Positions 53,938 through 61,916 of a stretch of DNA of 64,000 nucleotides are shown here, in pieces. Under the pieces are notes generated by a model. It was not told the DNA's origin and ran no database searches. It saw only the letters and a program-made list of their open reading frames with translations. Source of the stretch: Fluviicola sp. GTDB taxonomy: Bacteria > Bacteroidota > Bacteroidia > Flavobacteriales_D > Crocinitomicaceae. Within the stretch, counting starts at the first letter, position 1; each line of letters opens with the position of its first letter. Location: NCBI GenBank assembly GCA_031260455.1, contig JAIRJW010000012.1:1-64000 (forward strand), given 5' to 3'. The position numbers were made by a program, and so were the translations under genes.

Positions 53938-54855
53938 ATGTATTTCATTCAGCATATCGAGTCAATCACACACCAAGATTCCTTCCGGAAAGAAAACCTG
54001 TGGAGTAATCTGAAACCACTCGATTCTGATCATGCCTTGATTTCGCCAGATTACAAAAGCTATATTCCCGCTGCGACACTCAGGCGTCTGAGCACGATTC
54101 TTCGCATGGGGATTACCGCTTCCAAAGAATGCCAGGAAAAGGTCTTCACTGAATTTGACTCGATCTCAGTCGGAACAGGACTTGGTTGTTTAACTGACAC
54201 TGAAAAGTTTCTCTTAACCATCAACACCGTTAGCGGAGATATTCTTTCGCCGACAGCTTTCATTCAAAGTACACACAACACCATTTCGGGCCAGATTTCC
54301 CTTGATCTGAAAAATCATGCATATAATATGACACATACCCAGAACGCCATTTCTTTCGAAGTTGCGCTGACAGATGCCATGCTATGTGTATATGAAGGCA
54401 AAAAATCTGTGCTTACAGGTGCTGCAGATGAAGCAATTTCTTTTTTGGAGCGATTGCGCGGAACGTTGATTAAAACAACGCATCCGTTCACATCTGGTGT
54501 CACTTTTGCGGTGATTTCTCCCAATAAAAACCAAAGCATTGCTCATATCCAGGCATGTGAAGTGCTTGTATCGGACCAAACGGAAAATGCTGTCCCGGAA
54601 TTCCTCAAAAAACATCGTTGTGAGCTGAAAGATGCGGATCTGATTCTCGAAGCAGGTGAGCAATTTGCTTCAACCGGGAAAAAACATGTCAATTTCCTCA
54701 CATATTCGGGATATTATCAAAGCGCTTCTGCTTTTGCATTTCACCTCGCACACGATTGGTTTATTGAAAACAAAACTGCTCAAAAAGCACTGATTATAAA
54801 CAACCTGGAATCCGGAAAACTGGGATTAACACTTTTAAGCCGCAATGAAGCATAA
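53938..54855 (+). CDS. Chain-length-factor-like ketosynthase (active-site Cys replaced by Gln)
   Basis: This is a 305-residue, shortened ketosynthase-fold protein. At the position of the catalytic Cys there is Gln135 (MTHTQNAISFEV), aligned with the STACSSAANS segment of the upstream KS. This Cys-to-Gln change is the hallmark of type II PKS chain-length factors. The two catalytic His motifs are not found. It most likely forms a heterodimer with the KS encoded directly upstream and sets polyene length. It overlaps the deacetylase gene by 11 bp. Confidence 0.82.
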   Translation: MYFIQHIESITHQDSFRKENLWSNLKPLDSDHALISPDYKSYIPAATLRRLSTILRMGITASKECQEKVFTEFDSISVGTGLGCLTDTEKFLLTINTVSGDILSPTAFIQSTHNTISGQISLDLKNHAYNMTHTQNAISFEVALTDAMLCVYEGKKSVLTGAADEAISFLERLRGTLIKTTHPFTSGVTFAVISPNKNQSIAHIQACEVLVSDQTENAVPEFLKKHRCELKDADLILEAGEQFASTGKKHVNFLTYSGYYQSASAFAFHLAHDWFIENKTAQKALIINNLESGKLGLTLLSRNEA

Positions 54856-55612
54856 ACTCAATATTGCTATTGGGTGTCTTTCGCTTTTAATCTGTTTTAT
54901 TTTCTTCCGCGAAAGCCCGTATTTCCGGACGATCCTGATCTCCATTGCGATTTTGTTTTGTGTCATTCTTTCCTTCGGAATTCTCTTTCTTCGTTTTGAA
55001 TATTTCTATCCGACAGTTTACAAAAGCACACAAGATGAAGTATTTTTAACTTTTGATGACGGTCCGGATCCGGTTCATACTCCGAAAATTCTGGATATCC
55101 TTCAAAAATACGAGATCAAGGCGCTCTTTTTTGTAATCGGACAGAAAGCATTGGAAAATCCGGAATTGATTCAACGTATCATCAGCGAAGGACATGAAAT
55201 CGGGAATCATACGCAAAATCATCCCATTTTCTTCGCGATGTACAGCCGAAAAAAAGTAGCAGAAGAAATCGACACGGCAGAGAATACGCTGAAAATCCTT
55301 ACACAACGGAATCTATCGCTTTTTCGGCCACCGATCGGATACATGAACCCGGGTATCGCCAGTATCCTTCGAAAGCGAAACCTGAAAATCGTAGGCTGGA
55401 ACGTGCGTTCATACGATTCTTTTAAAAACGAAGAGCAATTGCTTAAACGCTTGATCCGCCTCACAAAAAAAGGCAATATTGTCCTGATGCATGATAACCT
55501 GGAACACACTTCCGCGGTTTTAGAAACGTATATTCAGCATGCGCAATCGAATGGCATTATCTTTGCAAAACAAGAACAACTGAAAAAAATAATTCATGAA
55601 ATTCACCATTAG
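54845..55612 (+). CDS. Polysaccharide deacetylase family protein (NodB homology)
   Basis: This is a 255-residue protein with two N-terminal membrane segments (about 5-21 and 29-50) and a NodB domain from about 62. Metal and catalytic residues are seen: TFDDGPDP (Asp71, Asp72) and NHTQNH (His122, His126). RPPIGYMNP and LMHDN complete motifs 3 and 5. It could deacetylate the glycan part of a polyene-carrying lipid; this is inference. It overlaps its neighbours by 11 and 17 bp. Confidence 0.88.
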   Translation: MKHKLNIAIGCLSLLICFIFFRESPYFRTILISIAILFCVILSFGILFLRFEYFYPTVYKSTQDEVFLTFDDGPDPVHTPKILDILQKYEIKALFFVIGQKALENPELIQRIISEGHEIGNHTQNHPIFFAMYSRKKVAEEIDTAENTLKILTQRNLSLFRPPIGYMNPGIASILRKRNLKIVGWNVRSYDSFKNEEQLLKRLIRLTKKGNIVLMHDNLEHTSAVLETYIQHAQSNGIIFAKQEQLKKIIHEIHH

Positions 55613-56219
55613 TTTCTTCATTCTCCTGTTCGGATCACCTGTTTTCGCACAGGAATACACTAAAATTTCCGATCCGAAAGCTTGCAAGGAAGCTCTTGAA
55701 AAGCAGCACAGGGAAATCAAATCCATCCAGGCAGATTTTTTGGAAACGGCTTTTTCTCCCCTGCTAAGCACTCCTCAGAAAGGTTCCGGGAAAATGTATT
55801 ACAAGAAAGAAAACAAAATCCGCTGGGAAAAAAGCAAGCCGGAAAGCCAGATCATTCTCATCAACGGAAAAGAAGTGAAACTACAGGAAAACGGGAAAGA
55901 GGTGAACAGCACCTCATCCAAAATGATAGTGAAGAAAATTCAGCAATTGATGGTTCAGATGATGACCGGTGACTTTCTAAATGAAACCGATTTCAAGATC
56001 AGCTATTACGAAAACAAATTGAACTACAAGCTAATTTTAACACCGAAAAGCGATAAAATGAAACGCTATATTGCCGAAATCTCATTAATCTTCACAAAAG
56101 AGGAATTGTTGCTGAAAGAGCTTACGATGAAGCAAAATGACACAGACAAACTGATCTACAGCTTTAGCAATATGCAGCAAAACGGCGCCATTAACGACAG
56201 CAAATTCACAACATTCTGA
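55596..56219 (+). CDS. LolA-like outer-membrane lipoprotein carrier
   Basis: This is a 207-residue protein with a cleavable signal peptide (about 1-19, ending VFAQ) and the LolA beta-sheet pattern: QADFLETAFSPLLS, GKMYYKKENKIRWEKSKP, then KRYIAEISLIF. LolA-type carriers shuttle hydrophobic cargo through the periplasm; here the cargo may be the polyene lipid. It overlaps the deacetylase by 17 bp and shares 1 bp with the next gene. Confidence 0.85.
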   Translation: MKFTISFFILLFGSPVFAQEYTKISDPKACKEALEKQHREIKSIQADFLETAFSPLLSTPQKGSGKMYYKKENKIRWEKSKPESQIILINGKEVKLQENGKEVNSTSSKMIVKKIQQLMVQMMTGDFLNETDFKISYYENKLNYKLILTPKSDKMKRYIAEISLIFTKEELLLKELTMKQNDTDKLIYSFSNMQQNGAINDSKFTTF

Positions 56220-56584
56220 TGATACTAAAAGACAGGTTTTTCCGCATAAATTCATTAATTTTTGAGGAAAATATGCTTGAAGCACACGTTTCAATCGACC
56301 CGAAACATTCCATTTTTGACGGACATTTTCCCGAAAATCCGGTAACACCTGGCGTGGTGCAGCTGGAAATGGTGAAAGAAATCCTGGGAACGCATTACAA
56401 CAGAGCTATGAAACTGAAAAGTCTGGTAACCAGTAAATTCCTGACTGTTTTAAACCCGTTAAATACACCAGATGCCACTTTCAAAATGATGGTTACAGAG
56501 CAGGAAGATCAAACCTTGAAAGTTTCCGGGCAGATCAGTACTCAGGAAGGTGTTTGTTTGAAGTTTCAGGGAGTTTATTTATAG
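56219..56584 (+). CDS. FabZ/FabA-like 3-hydroxyacyl-ACP dehydratase
   Basis: This is a 121-residue hotdog protein with the catalytic His36 in FDGHFPENPVTPG, the dehydratase signature, and Glu50 in GVVQLEM. It is expected to dehydrate 3-hydroxyacyl-ACP in the polyene cycle, perhaps with the ApeP-like protein. It is the last gene of the operon: the next sequence is an accessory insert. Confidence 0.87.
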   Translation: MILKDRFFRINSLIFEENMLEAHVSIDPKHSIFDGHFPENPVTPGVVQLEMVKEILGTHYNRAMKLKSLVTSKFLTVLNPLNTPDATFKMMVTEQEDQTLKVSGQISTQEGVCLKFQGVYL

Positions 56585-56598
56585 AATTCTCTTTGGAA

Positions 56599-56618
56599 AG
56601 ACGGATAGATATGCGTCT
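56599..56618 (+). terminator. Weak hairpin after the polyene operon
   Basis: AGACG (56599-56603) pairs with CGTCT (56614-56618), followed by ATTTC. The stem is short and the T run poor. It is the only terminator candidate for the operon. Confidence 0.25.
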
Positions 56619-56624
56619 ATTTCA

Positions 56625-56664
56625 TCGTTAGCGGCAAGCAGCGAAAACGCGGTGGACAAGGAAG
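56625..56664. repeat. GTTAGCGGC repeat, left copy
   Basis: It starts CGTTAGCGGCAAGC, identical over 14 bp to 57289-57302, with about 70% matching over the next 26 bp. It marks the left boundary of the small inserted gene at 56682-57263. Confidence 0.6.
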
Positions 56665-56681
56665 TAGAAAATTGAAATATT

Positions 56682-57263
56682 ATGAATAAGTTAGATTTAT
56701 TAGAAAAATTAATTTTAGAAGGAGATAAATTGGCTTCGACAATAACTTATGTGCCTTCTCCAAGCGGAGTAATTCGTTTGTGTAATGTTTATAGAACGAA
56801 TTCTCCTGTAGAATATCAAGATTGGCAATCGTCTGTTGAAAGACTTGTAAAAACGTACTTCCCAAGCGATTTAGCAAAAGTTGAAGAAGCGTCTAAAAAA
56901 TTAACTCCTGACAATCACAGAAAAATTGAGGGAATATTAAAAGCAATTAAACAACTCCCTTCCGAGCCAGAAAAAACTTTGAATTCACAGAAAGGAGCAA
57001 ACATTACAATCAACAATTCGCAACAAAACACTCAAAACAATACGCAGGAAATAATTTTCAATATATTTTTCGAAGCGCTTCAAAATGAATTGACGGGAAA
57101 AGAGATGAAAGAGTTAAAAGAAATTTTATCAGAATTTGACAAAGAGCCTGAAAAAACAAAATCAAGACTATTAGATAAACTGAAAAATTTTGGAGGAGAC
57201 GTTTTGGCTAGTATTGTGGCAAATATGATTACAAATTCTAGTATATATTCAAGTTTATTGTGA
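56682..57263 (+). CDS. Protein of unknown function in a repeat-bounded cassette
   Basis: This is a 193-residue cytosolic protein, AT-rich compared with the polyene operon. It has an N-terminal helical part (1-100), a Asn/Gln-rich linker (NITINNSQQNTQNNTQ, about 109-124), then a helical part ending in a hydrophobic helix (VLASIVANMITNS). I recognise no family. It lies alone between two copies of a CGTTAGCGGCAAGC repeat, next to a restriction locus, so a defence-related or cassette-borne role is conceivable. No motif supports a specific function. Confidence 0.65.
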   Translation: MNKLDLLEKLILEGDKLASTITYVPSPSGVIRLCNVYRTNSPVEYQDWQSSVERLVKTYFPSDLAKVEEASKKLTPDNHRKIEGILKAIKQLPSEPEKTLNSQKGANITINNSQQNTQNNTQEIIFNIFFEALQNELTGKEMKELKEILSEFDKEPEKTKSRLLDKLKNFGGDVLASIVANMITNSSIYSSLL

Positions 57264-57288
57264 AATGAAAAAATGCCAGCCATCGCCA

Positions 57289-57403
57289 CGTTAGCGGCAA
57301 GCGTCGAGAGCGTTGTCGAAAAAGTATCCCGAACCGAAAACAGAGTACAGTCCGACAGTGAAATGAACAAGGACAATACTCTCGAAAATGCCAGCCGCTA
57401 ACG
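57289..57403. repeat. GTTAGCGGC repeat, right copy: 115-bp imperfect palindrome
   Basis: Outer arms CGTTAGCGGC (57289-57298) and GCCGCTAACG (57394-57403) are exact complements. Inner arms TCGAGAG (57304-57310) and CTCTCGA (57379-57385) are also exact. A folded form resembles attC recombination sites in size and nested arms, but the ends read GTTAG...CTAAC, opposite to canonical integron attC. The left half directly repeats 56625-56664. Confidence 0.65.
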
Positions 57404-57751
57404 AGCGGTTTGGCGCAACGGCGGCAGTACACCCGCGGAAAAAGTTGTGCGGACTTGAACGTTTGTCGCCCGCATGAAAGGTAGTGGAAGCCGCCCCCAC
57501 GTTATAAGCAAGCCTAAAAGACGACCGTGCAACGACAAACGAACGGACAGCAATTAACCCGACACGCTGACCAACCCAATGTTTTTTATTTTTTCCCAAT
57601 GCACATTTTAAAACAATTTTAGCCAGCCACACGGTCAAACACATTTGGTTTTGCCAACACACAATCCAACGCTCAAAAACCAAAAGAGCTTGACCCCACC
57701 CACCCACGACTATATTGTGGACATTTACACTATCGGACAATGTGATTTTAC

Positions 57752-57759
57752 TATCTTTG
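57752..57759 (+). promoter_or_regulatory. -7 box for the restriction operon (TATCTTTG)
   Basis: Exact TAnnTTTG, 26 bp upstream of the XRE gene start at 57786. No -33 partner occurs at normal spacing. Confidence 0.5.
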
Positions 57760-57785
57760 ACCTGTTAAAAATTAATTAGGCTTCA

Positions 57786-57974
57786 ATGAACCGAATTAAA
57801 GAAGTACTTAAAGAAAAAGGCATTTCCCAAACTTGGCTTGCTAAGAAGTTGGACAAAAGTTACAACACAATTAACGAGTATTCTCGCAATGTGAGACAAC
57901 CGAGCCTTGAAGATTTGTACCGAATTGCAAAAATTTTGGAAGTTAATCCCAAAGACTTATTGAAAGAAGAATAA
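57786..57974 (+). CDS. Small XRE-type helix-turn-helix regulator
   Basis: This is a 62-residue protein that is entirely one Cro/C1-type HTH domain (GISQTWLAKKLDKSYNTINEY). Its last base overlaps the hsdR start (TAATG), so the two are coupled. Short HTH proteins heading restriction operons act as timing controllers in type II systems; a similar control role over this type I operon is inferred from position only. Confidence 0.88.
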   Translation: MNRIKEVLKEKGISQTWLAKKLDKSYNTINEYSRNVRQPSLEDLYRIAKILEVNPKDLLKEE

Positions 57975-60900
57975 TGAGTAAAGAAAACCAAATAGAAGAA
58001 AATCTAATAGAGCAACTAAAAGGGCTTAAATACATTCATCGCCCTGATATAGTTGACAGGAAAACGCTTGAGCAAAACTTCAAAGCAAAATTTGAAGAGC
58101 TCAACCGTGTTCATTTGACAGAAAATGAGTTTTTAAGACTTAGAGAAGAAATAATCAACCCTGATGTTTTCGCTGCTTCTAAACTCTTGCGTGAAAGACA
58201 ATATTTTCAACGTGAAGACGGAACACCTTTGCATTATACTTTGGTAAACATCAAAGATTGGTGTAAAAATGACTTTGAAGTTATCAGTCAGTTACGCATT
58301 AATACAGAAAATAGCCATCAGCGTTACGACATTATTTTGCTGATTAACGGATTGCCTGTTGTTCAAATTGAATTGAAGAAATTGGACATTTCTCCAAGAA
58401 AAGCAATGCAGCAAATTGTTGAGTACAAAAACGAACCTGGAAATGGCTATGGAAATTCACTGCTCTGCTTTATGCAGTTGTTCATCGTGAGTAATCGAAC
58501 CAACACCTACTATTTTGCTAATAATAAAAATCAACATTTTGCTTTCAACGCAGACGAGCAGTTTTTGCCGATATACCAATTAGCGGACGAAAACAACAAG
58601 AAAATCACTTACCTTGATTTGTTCACTGAAAAGTTTCTAACGAAGTGTACACTCGGAGAGTTGATTAGTAAGTATATGGTGCTCATTGAGAGTGAACAAA
58701 AGTTACTCGTAATGCGGCCATATCAGATTTACGCAGTAAAAGCAATCGTAAATTGCATTCAGCAAAACAGAGGCAATGGTTATATATGGCACACTACGGG
58801 AAGCGGCAAAACGCTGACTTCTTTTAAAGCATCGACACTTTTAAAAGACAATCCCGAAATTGAGAAATGTTTGTTTGTTGTAGATAGAAAAGATTTAGAC
58901 CGGCAAACCCGTGAGGAATTTAACCGGTTTCAGGAAGGCAGTGTAGAAGAAAATACCAATACGGAAACCTTGGTAAGACGCTTGCTTTCTACCGACTATG
59001 CAGATAAAGTAATTGTTACCACCATTCAAAAATTGGGATTGGCTTTGGATGACACGTACAAGAAAAACTACAAAGAACGCTTGGAACCATTAAGTAAAAA
59101 GCGTATGGTTTTCATATTTGATGAATGCCATCGTTCGCAATTTGGCGATAATCACAAGGCGATTAAAGAATTTTTTCCCAATGCTCAATTGTTTGGTTTT
59201 ACAGGTACACCCATTTTTAGAGACAATGCCACTTATATCGAAAGAAATGGTGAAGAAGCAAAATACAAGGAAACAAGCAACATTTTTGAAAAGCAATTAC
59301 ACGCTTATACAATTACACACGCCATTGACGATAGAAATGTTTTAAAGTTTCATATTGACTATTTCAAAGGAAAAGGCAACCAAAATCCGAAACAGGGAGA
59401 AGCAATTGCACAACAAGCCGTAGTAGAAGCTATTTTAGAAAAGCATGATACTGCCACCAATTCAAGAAAATTCAATGCGGTTTTAGCAACTGCTTCTATC
59501 AACAACGCCATTGAATACCATCAACTATTCAAGGAAATTCAAAAAAAGAAACAAGTTGAAAATCCTAATTACGTTCCTTTGAACATCGCTTGTGTGTTTT
59601 CACCACCATCACAACTTATTTCTAATAATGGCGACCAACAAGCTCAAAAGAATGCTGCTGATATTAAGCAGTTACAAGAGGATTTGACAAATGAACGTGA
59701 GGACAATAAACAGAATCCCGAAGAGAAGAAACAGGCATTAACGGAAATTATTGCGGATTACAATAAGCAGTTTAAAACCAATCATAGCATCAATGAATTT
59801 GATTTGTACTATCAAGATGTGCAAAGAAGAATTAAAGATCAACAGTACAGCAACAAAGATTATCCACACGAAAACAAGGTGGATATTACTATAGTAGTAG
59901 ATATGTTGCTCACAGGATTTGACAGCAAATATCTCAATACTTTGTATGTGGACAAGAACCTGAAATACCACGGACTAATTCAGGCATTTTCGAGAACAAA
60001 TCGTGTATTAAATGACACTAAACCTTACGGCAACATTTTAGATTTCCGTTCACAACAAGAATCCGTAAACCAAGCGATTGCCTTGTTTTCAGGAGAAGAT
60101 AAAGACAGAGCTATTAAAATTTGGATGGTTGACCCTGCTCCGGTTGTAATGGAAAATTATCAAAAGGCGGTTGAGGCTTTAGGGATATTTATGCAAGAGC
60201 AGAATTTGGTAAACGAACCACAAGAAGTTTATAACCTGAAAGGTGATGCAGCACGAATTACTTTCGTGAAAAACTTTAAAGAAGTTCAAAGGCTTAAAAC
60301 CCAATTAGACCAATACACGGATTTAGATGAAGAACAGAAAGCAAAAATTGAAGCCATTTTACCAACGGAAATCTTGCAAGAGTTCCGTAGCTCATATATA
60401 GAAACCGCCAAGCAGTTAAGAGAAATTCAGCAAAAGGAAGGAGACCAAGCACCGCCTGAAATACAACAATTGGATTTTGAATTTGTGTTGTTTGCTTCCG
60501 CTGTAATTGATTACGATTACATAATGAATTTGATTGCCGACAGTACGCAGAAAAAACCTGCCAAGCAAAAGATGACCAAGGCACAGGTGATTAGCTTGTT
60601 AAAATCAAACTCCAATTTAATGGATGAGGAAGAAGATTTGACCGAATACATCAATAGTTTGGATTGGGAAAGCGGACAGGATGTAGATACGCTTCGCAAA
60701 GGATACGTTACGTTTAAGGACGACAAGTACAATAAAGAATTAGCAACTATTGCACACAAACACGGTTTGCAAACTGCCGACCTGAAAACGTTTGTAGAAA
60801 TGGTAATGAGCCGAATGATTTTTGACGGTGAAAAATTGACTGACCTTTTAGAGCCTTTGGATTTGAGTTGGAAAGAACGCAGAGTAAAAGAATTGGCACT

Positions 60901-60976
60901 AATGGCAGACCTTGTACCGCAATTAAAAAAATTGGCACAAGGGCGTGAAATTTCAGGGTTAGGTGCGTATGAATAA
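57974..60976 (+). CDS. hsdR: Type I restriction enzyme R subunit
   Basis: This 1000-residue motor/nuclease subunit of a type I restriction-modification complex has an N-terminal endonuclease domain with the PD-(D/E)xK residues Asp119 (RYDIILLI) and Glu133-Leu-Lys135 (VQIELKK). Next come the SF2 translocase motifs: HTTGSGKT (about 274-281), VVDRKDLDRQT, DECH (about 383-386), FTGTP and, in domain 2, TGFDSKYLN and QAFSRTNRV. The C-terminal helical domain binds the methylase core. It looks intact. No hsdM is found in the window. It is coupled to the upstream XRE gene. Confidence 0.95.
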   Translation: MSKENQIEENLIEQLKGLKYIHRPDIVDRKTLEQNFKAKFEELNRVHLTENEFLRLREEIINPDVFAASKLLRERQYFQREDGTPLHYTLVNIKDWCKNDFEVISQLRINTENSHQRYDIILLINGLPVVQIELKKLDISPRKAMQQIVEYKNEPGNGYGNSLLCFMQLFIVSNRTNTYYFANNKNQHFAFNADEQFLPIYQLADENNKKITYLDLFTEKFLTKCTLGELISKYMVLIESEQKLLVMRPYQIYAVKAIVNCIQQNRGNGYIWHTTGSGKTLTSFKASTLLKDNPEIEKCLFVVDRKDLDRQTREEFNRFQEGSVEENTNTETLVRRLLSTDYADKVIVTTIQKLGLALDDTYKKNYKERLEPLSKKRMVFIFDECHRSQFGDNHKAIKEFFPNAQLFGFTGTPIFRDNATYIERNGEEAKYKETSNIFEKQLHAYTITHAIDDRNVLKFHIDYFKGKGNQNPKQGEAIAQQAVVEAILEKHDTATNSRKFNAVLATASINNAIEYHQLFKEIQKKKQVENPNYVPLNIACVFSPPSQLISNNGDQQAQKNAADIKQLQEDLTNEREDNKQNPEEKKQALTEIIADYNKQFKTNHSINEFDLYYQDVQRRIKDQQYSNKDYPHENKVDITIVVDMLLTGFDSKYLNTLYVDKNLKYHGLIQAFSRTNRVLNDTKPYGNILDFRSQQESVNQAIALFSGEDKDRAIKIWMVDPAPVVMENYQKAVEALGIFMQEQNLVNEPQEVYNLKGDAARITFVKNFKEVQRLKTQLDQYTDLDEEQKAKIEAILPTEILQEFRSSYIETAKQLREIQQKEGDQAPPEIQQLDFEFVLFASAVIDYDYIMNLIADSTQKKPAKQKMTKAQVISLLKSNSNLMDEEEDLTEYINSLDWESGQDVDTLRKGYVTFKDDKYNKELATIAHKHGLQTADLKTFVEMVMSRMIFDGEKLTDLLEPLDLSWKERRVKELALMADLVPQLKKLAQGREISGLGAYE

Positions 60977-61020
60977 TTGTCTGAACTATGATTTTTGTGA
61001 TTGATATGATTATTATGATT
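60976..61020 (-). repeat. Island repeat R1 (inverted orientation)
   Basis: Read on the minus strand it ends AAAAATCATAGTTCAGACAAT, the common tail of the island repeats R2-R5. It starts at the hsdR stop codon and forms an inverted pair with R2 (61051-61097). Confidence 0.65.
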
Positions 61021-61050
61021 AAAACAGAAATAAAGAAACTTATGATATGC

Positions 61051-61097
61051 AAAATCAAGGCAATCACAAAAATCAAATAAATCATAGTGCTGACAAT
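61051..61097 (+). repeat. Island repeat R2
   Basis: A 47-bp copy matching R3 (61489-61535) at 39 of 47 positions with no gap. It has a roughly 9-bp rhythm of AATC and lies just upstream of the GxxExxY gene. Confidence 0.7.
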
Positions 61098-61110
61098 TAA
61101 ATAATTTAAC

Positions 61111-61509
61111 ATGATTAACGAGCAATATAAATATTCTGAATTGACTTCCAAGATTATTGGTTGTGCTATGACTGTACATAAAACATTAGGCAATGGCTTT
61201 CAGGAAGTCATTTATCAACGGGCATTAGAAATAGAAATGCGTTTGGCAGGAATTTCATTTAATCGTGAATCTGAAATGCCCATTTTTTACCGTGAACAAC
61301 AAATTGGAACACGCAGAGTTGATTTTTTAGCAGAAGGAATTGTTTCTGTTGAGTTGAAAGCAATCACAAAATTAGACGATGTGCATTTTGCACAAGCCAT
61401 AAATTATATAGAAGCATATAATCTTGAAATTGGTTTGCTGATAAACTTTGGTGAAACAAGTTTGAATTTCAAACGACTAACAAACAAAAAAATCAAGGAA
61501 ATCAAATGA
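61111..61509 (+). CDS. GxxExxY family protein (PD-(D/E)xK nuclease-like), island copy
   Basis: This is a 132-residue protein. The signature GFQEVIY gives Gly29, Glu32 and Tyr35; the nuclease-like core has Asp71 (RRVDFL), Glu81-Leu-Lys83 (VELKAI) and HFAQAINYI. It is a homologue, not a close copy, of the protein at 29263-29664. It is bounded by direct repeats R2 and R3, with R3 overlapping its last codons and the start of the next gene (4-bp ATGA overlap). The family's role is unknown. The position between a nuclease-helicase and other restriction genes may be incidental to insertion. Confidence 0.88.
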   Translation: MINEQYKYSELTSKIIGCAMTVHKTLGNGFQEVIYQRALEIEMRLAGISFNRESEMPIFYREQQIGTRRVDFLAEGIVSVELKAITKLDDVHFAQAINYIEAYNLEIGLLINFGETSLNFKRLTNKKIKEIK

Positions 61510-61535
61510 ATCAAAAAAATCATAGTTCAGACAGT
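61489..61535 (+). repeat. Island repeat R3 (overlaps two coding ends)
   Basis: A 47-bp copy 438 bp after R2. It encodes the C-terminal KIKEIK of the GxxExxY protein and the N-terminal NQKNHSSDS of the DUF1016 protein. Confidence 0.7.
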
Positions 61536-61916
61536 AAAGACTACAACAATTTGGTAAGCCAAATTGCCGAAGTTTACAAGCAAGGACAGTTTAACGCATC
61601 TGTTGCTGTAAACACAGCTTTGGTTGAAACCTATTGGGAAATTGGCAAATACATCATTGAGTTTGAGCAAAAAGGAAAACTAAAAGCCGAATATGGCACA
61701 GCGTTGATTAACAATCTTTCAAAAGATTTGACATTGGCTTTTGGCAAGGGTTTCAGCCGTAGTAATATCATTTATATGCGACTGTTTTACAAAGAATTCC
61801 AAATAAGTCAGAAGACTTCTGACTTATTGAGTTGGTCGCATTATGTGGAGTTACTGAGAATATCCGACAAGTTAGAACGCAGTTTTTACTTGCAACAAAC
61901 CAGTTCAGGCAAATGA
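61506..61916 (+). CDS. Truncated DUF1016/YhcG-type protein (N-terminal domain only)
   Basis: This is a 136-residue protein. DUF1016 N-terminal features are clear: YNNLVSQIAEVYKQG, ALVETYWEIGKYIIEFEQ and YGTALINNLSKDL, ending LRISDKLERSFYLQQ. Complete family members run to about 330-370 residues and add a C-terminal PD-(D/E)xK nuclease domain; here the frame stops just after the N-terminal domain. Its last codons form an ATGA overlap with the RhuM-like gene. It is therefore a shortened form, either decayed or kept as a DNA-binding half. The first residues (about 2-9) come from repeat R3. Confidence 0.8.
   Translation: MNQKNHSSDSKDYNNLVSQIAEVYKQGQFNASVAVNTALVETYWEIGKYIIEFEQKGKLKAEYGTALINNLSKDLTLAFGKGFSRSNIIYMRLFYKEFQISQKTSDLLSWSHYVELLRISDKLERSFYLQQTSSGK

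Larger units (their letters stand above)
31977..56584. other. Aryl-polyene (flexirubin-type) biosynthetic gene cluster
   Basis: Twenty-two intact genes for starter synthesis, polyketide-like chain extension, tailoring and export of an aryl polyene. It combines an ammonia lyase, a PaaK-like ligase, two ACPs, three ketosynthases with Cys-His-His triads, a chain-length-factor-like protein, FabG, hotdog enzymes, LpxL-like and PlsC-like acyltransferases, a LolA-like carrier, a deacetylase, an MMPL exporter, a halogenase-like flavoprotein and two CrtI-like proteins. Flexirubins are polyene acids esterified to dialkylresorcinol; no DarA or DarB homologue was seen, so the resorcinol half must be encoded elsewhere or is not made. 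Confidence 0.85.
57264..57785. other. Non-coding stretch with palindromic repeat
   Basis: No credible gene was found; minus-strand ORFs here are not protein-like. It holds a 115-bp imperfect palindrome (57289-57403), then a G+C-richer stretch (about 57404-57505) with further short inverted pieces ending near ACGTTATAAGC, then an AT-rich leader with a -7 box for the restriction operon. Confidence 0.5.

Noticed and set aside
57291..57740. 149-codon minus-strand ORF between the cassette gene and the XRE gene
   Set aside because: It runs over the 115-bp palindrome, shows Trp/Cys-rich random composition, and has no start context or partner.
60517..61193. Two long minus-strand ORFs across the hsdR 3' end and the GxxExxY gene
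   Set aside because: They are antisense readings of well supported genes and of the AT-rich repeats R1 and R2, with low-complexity protein sequence.
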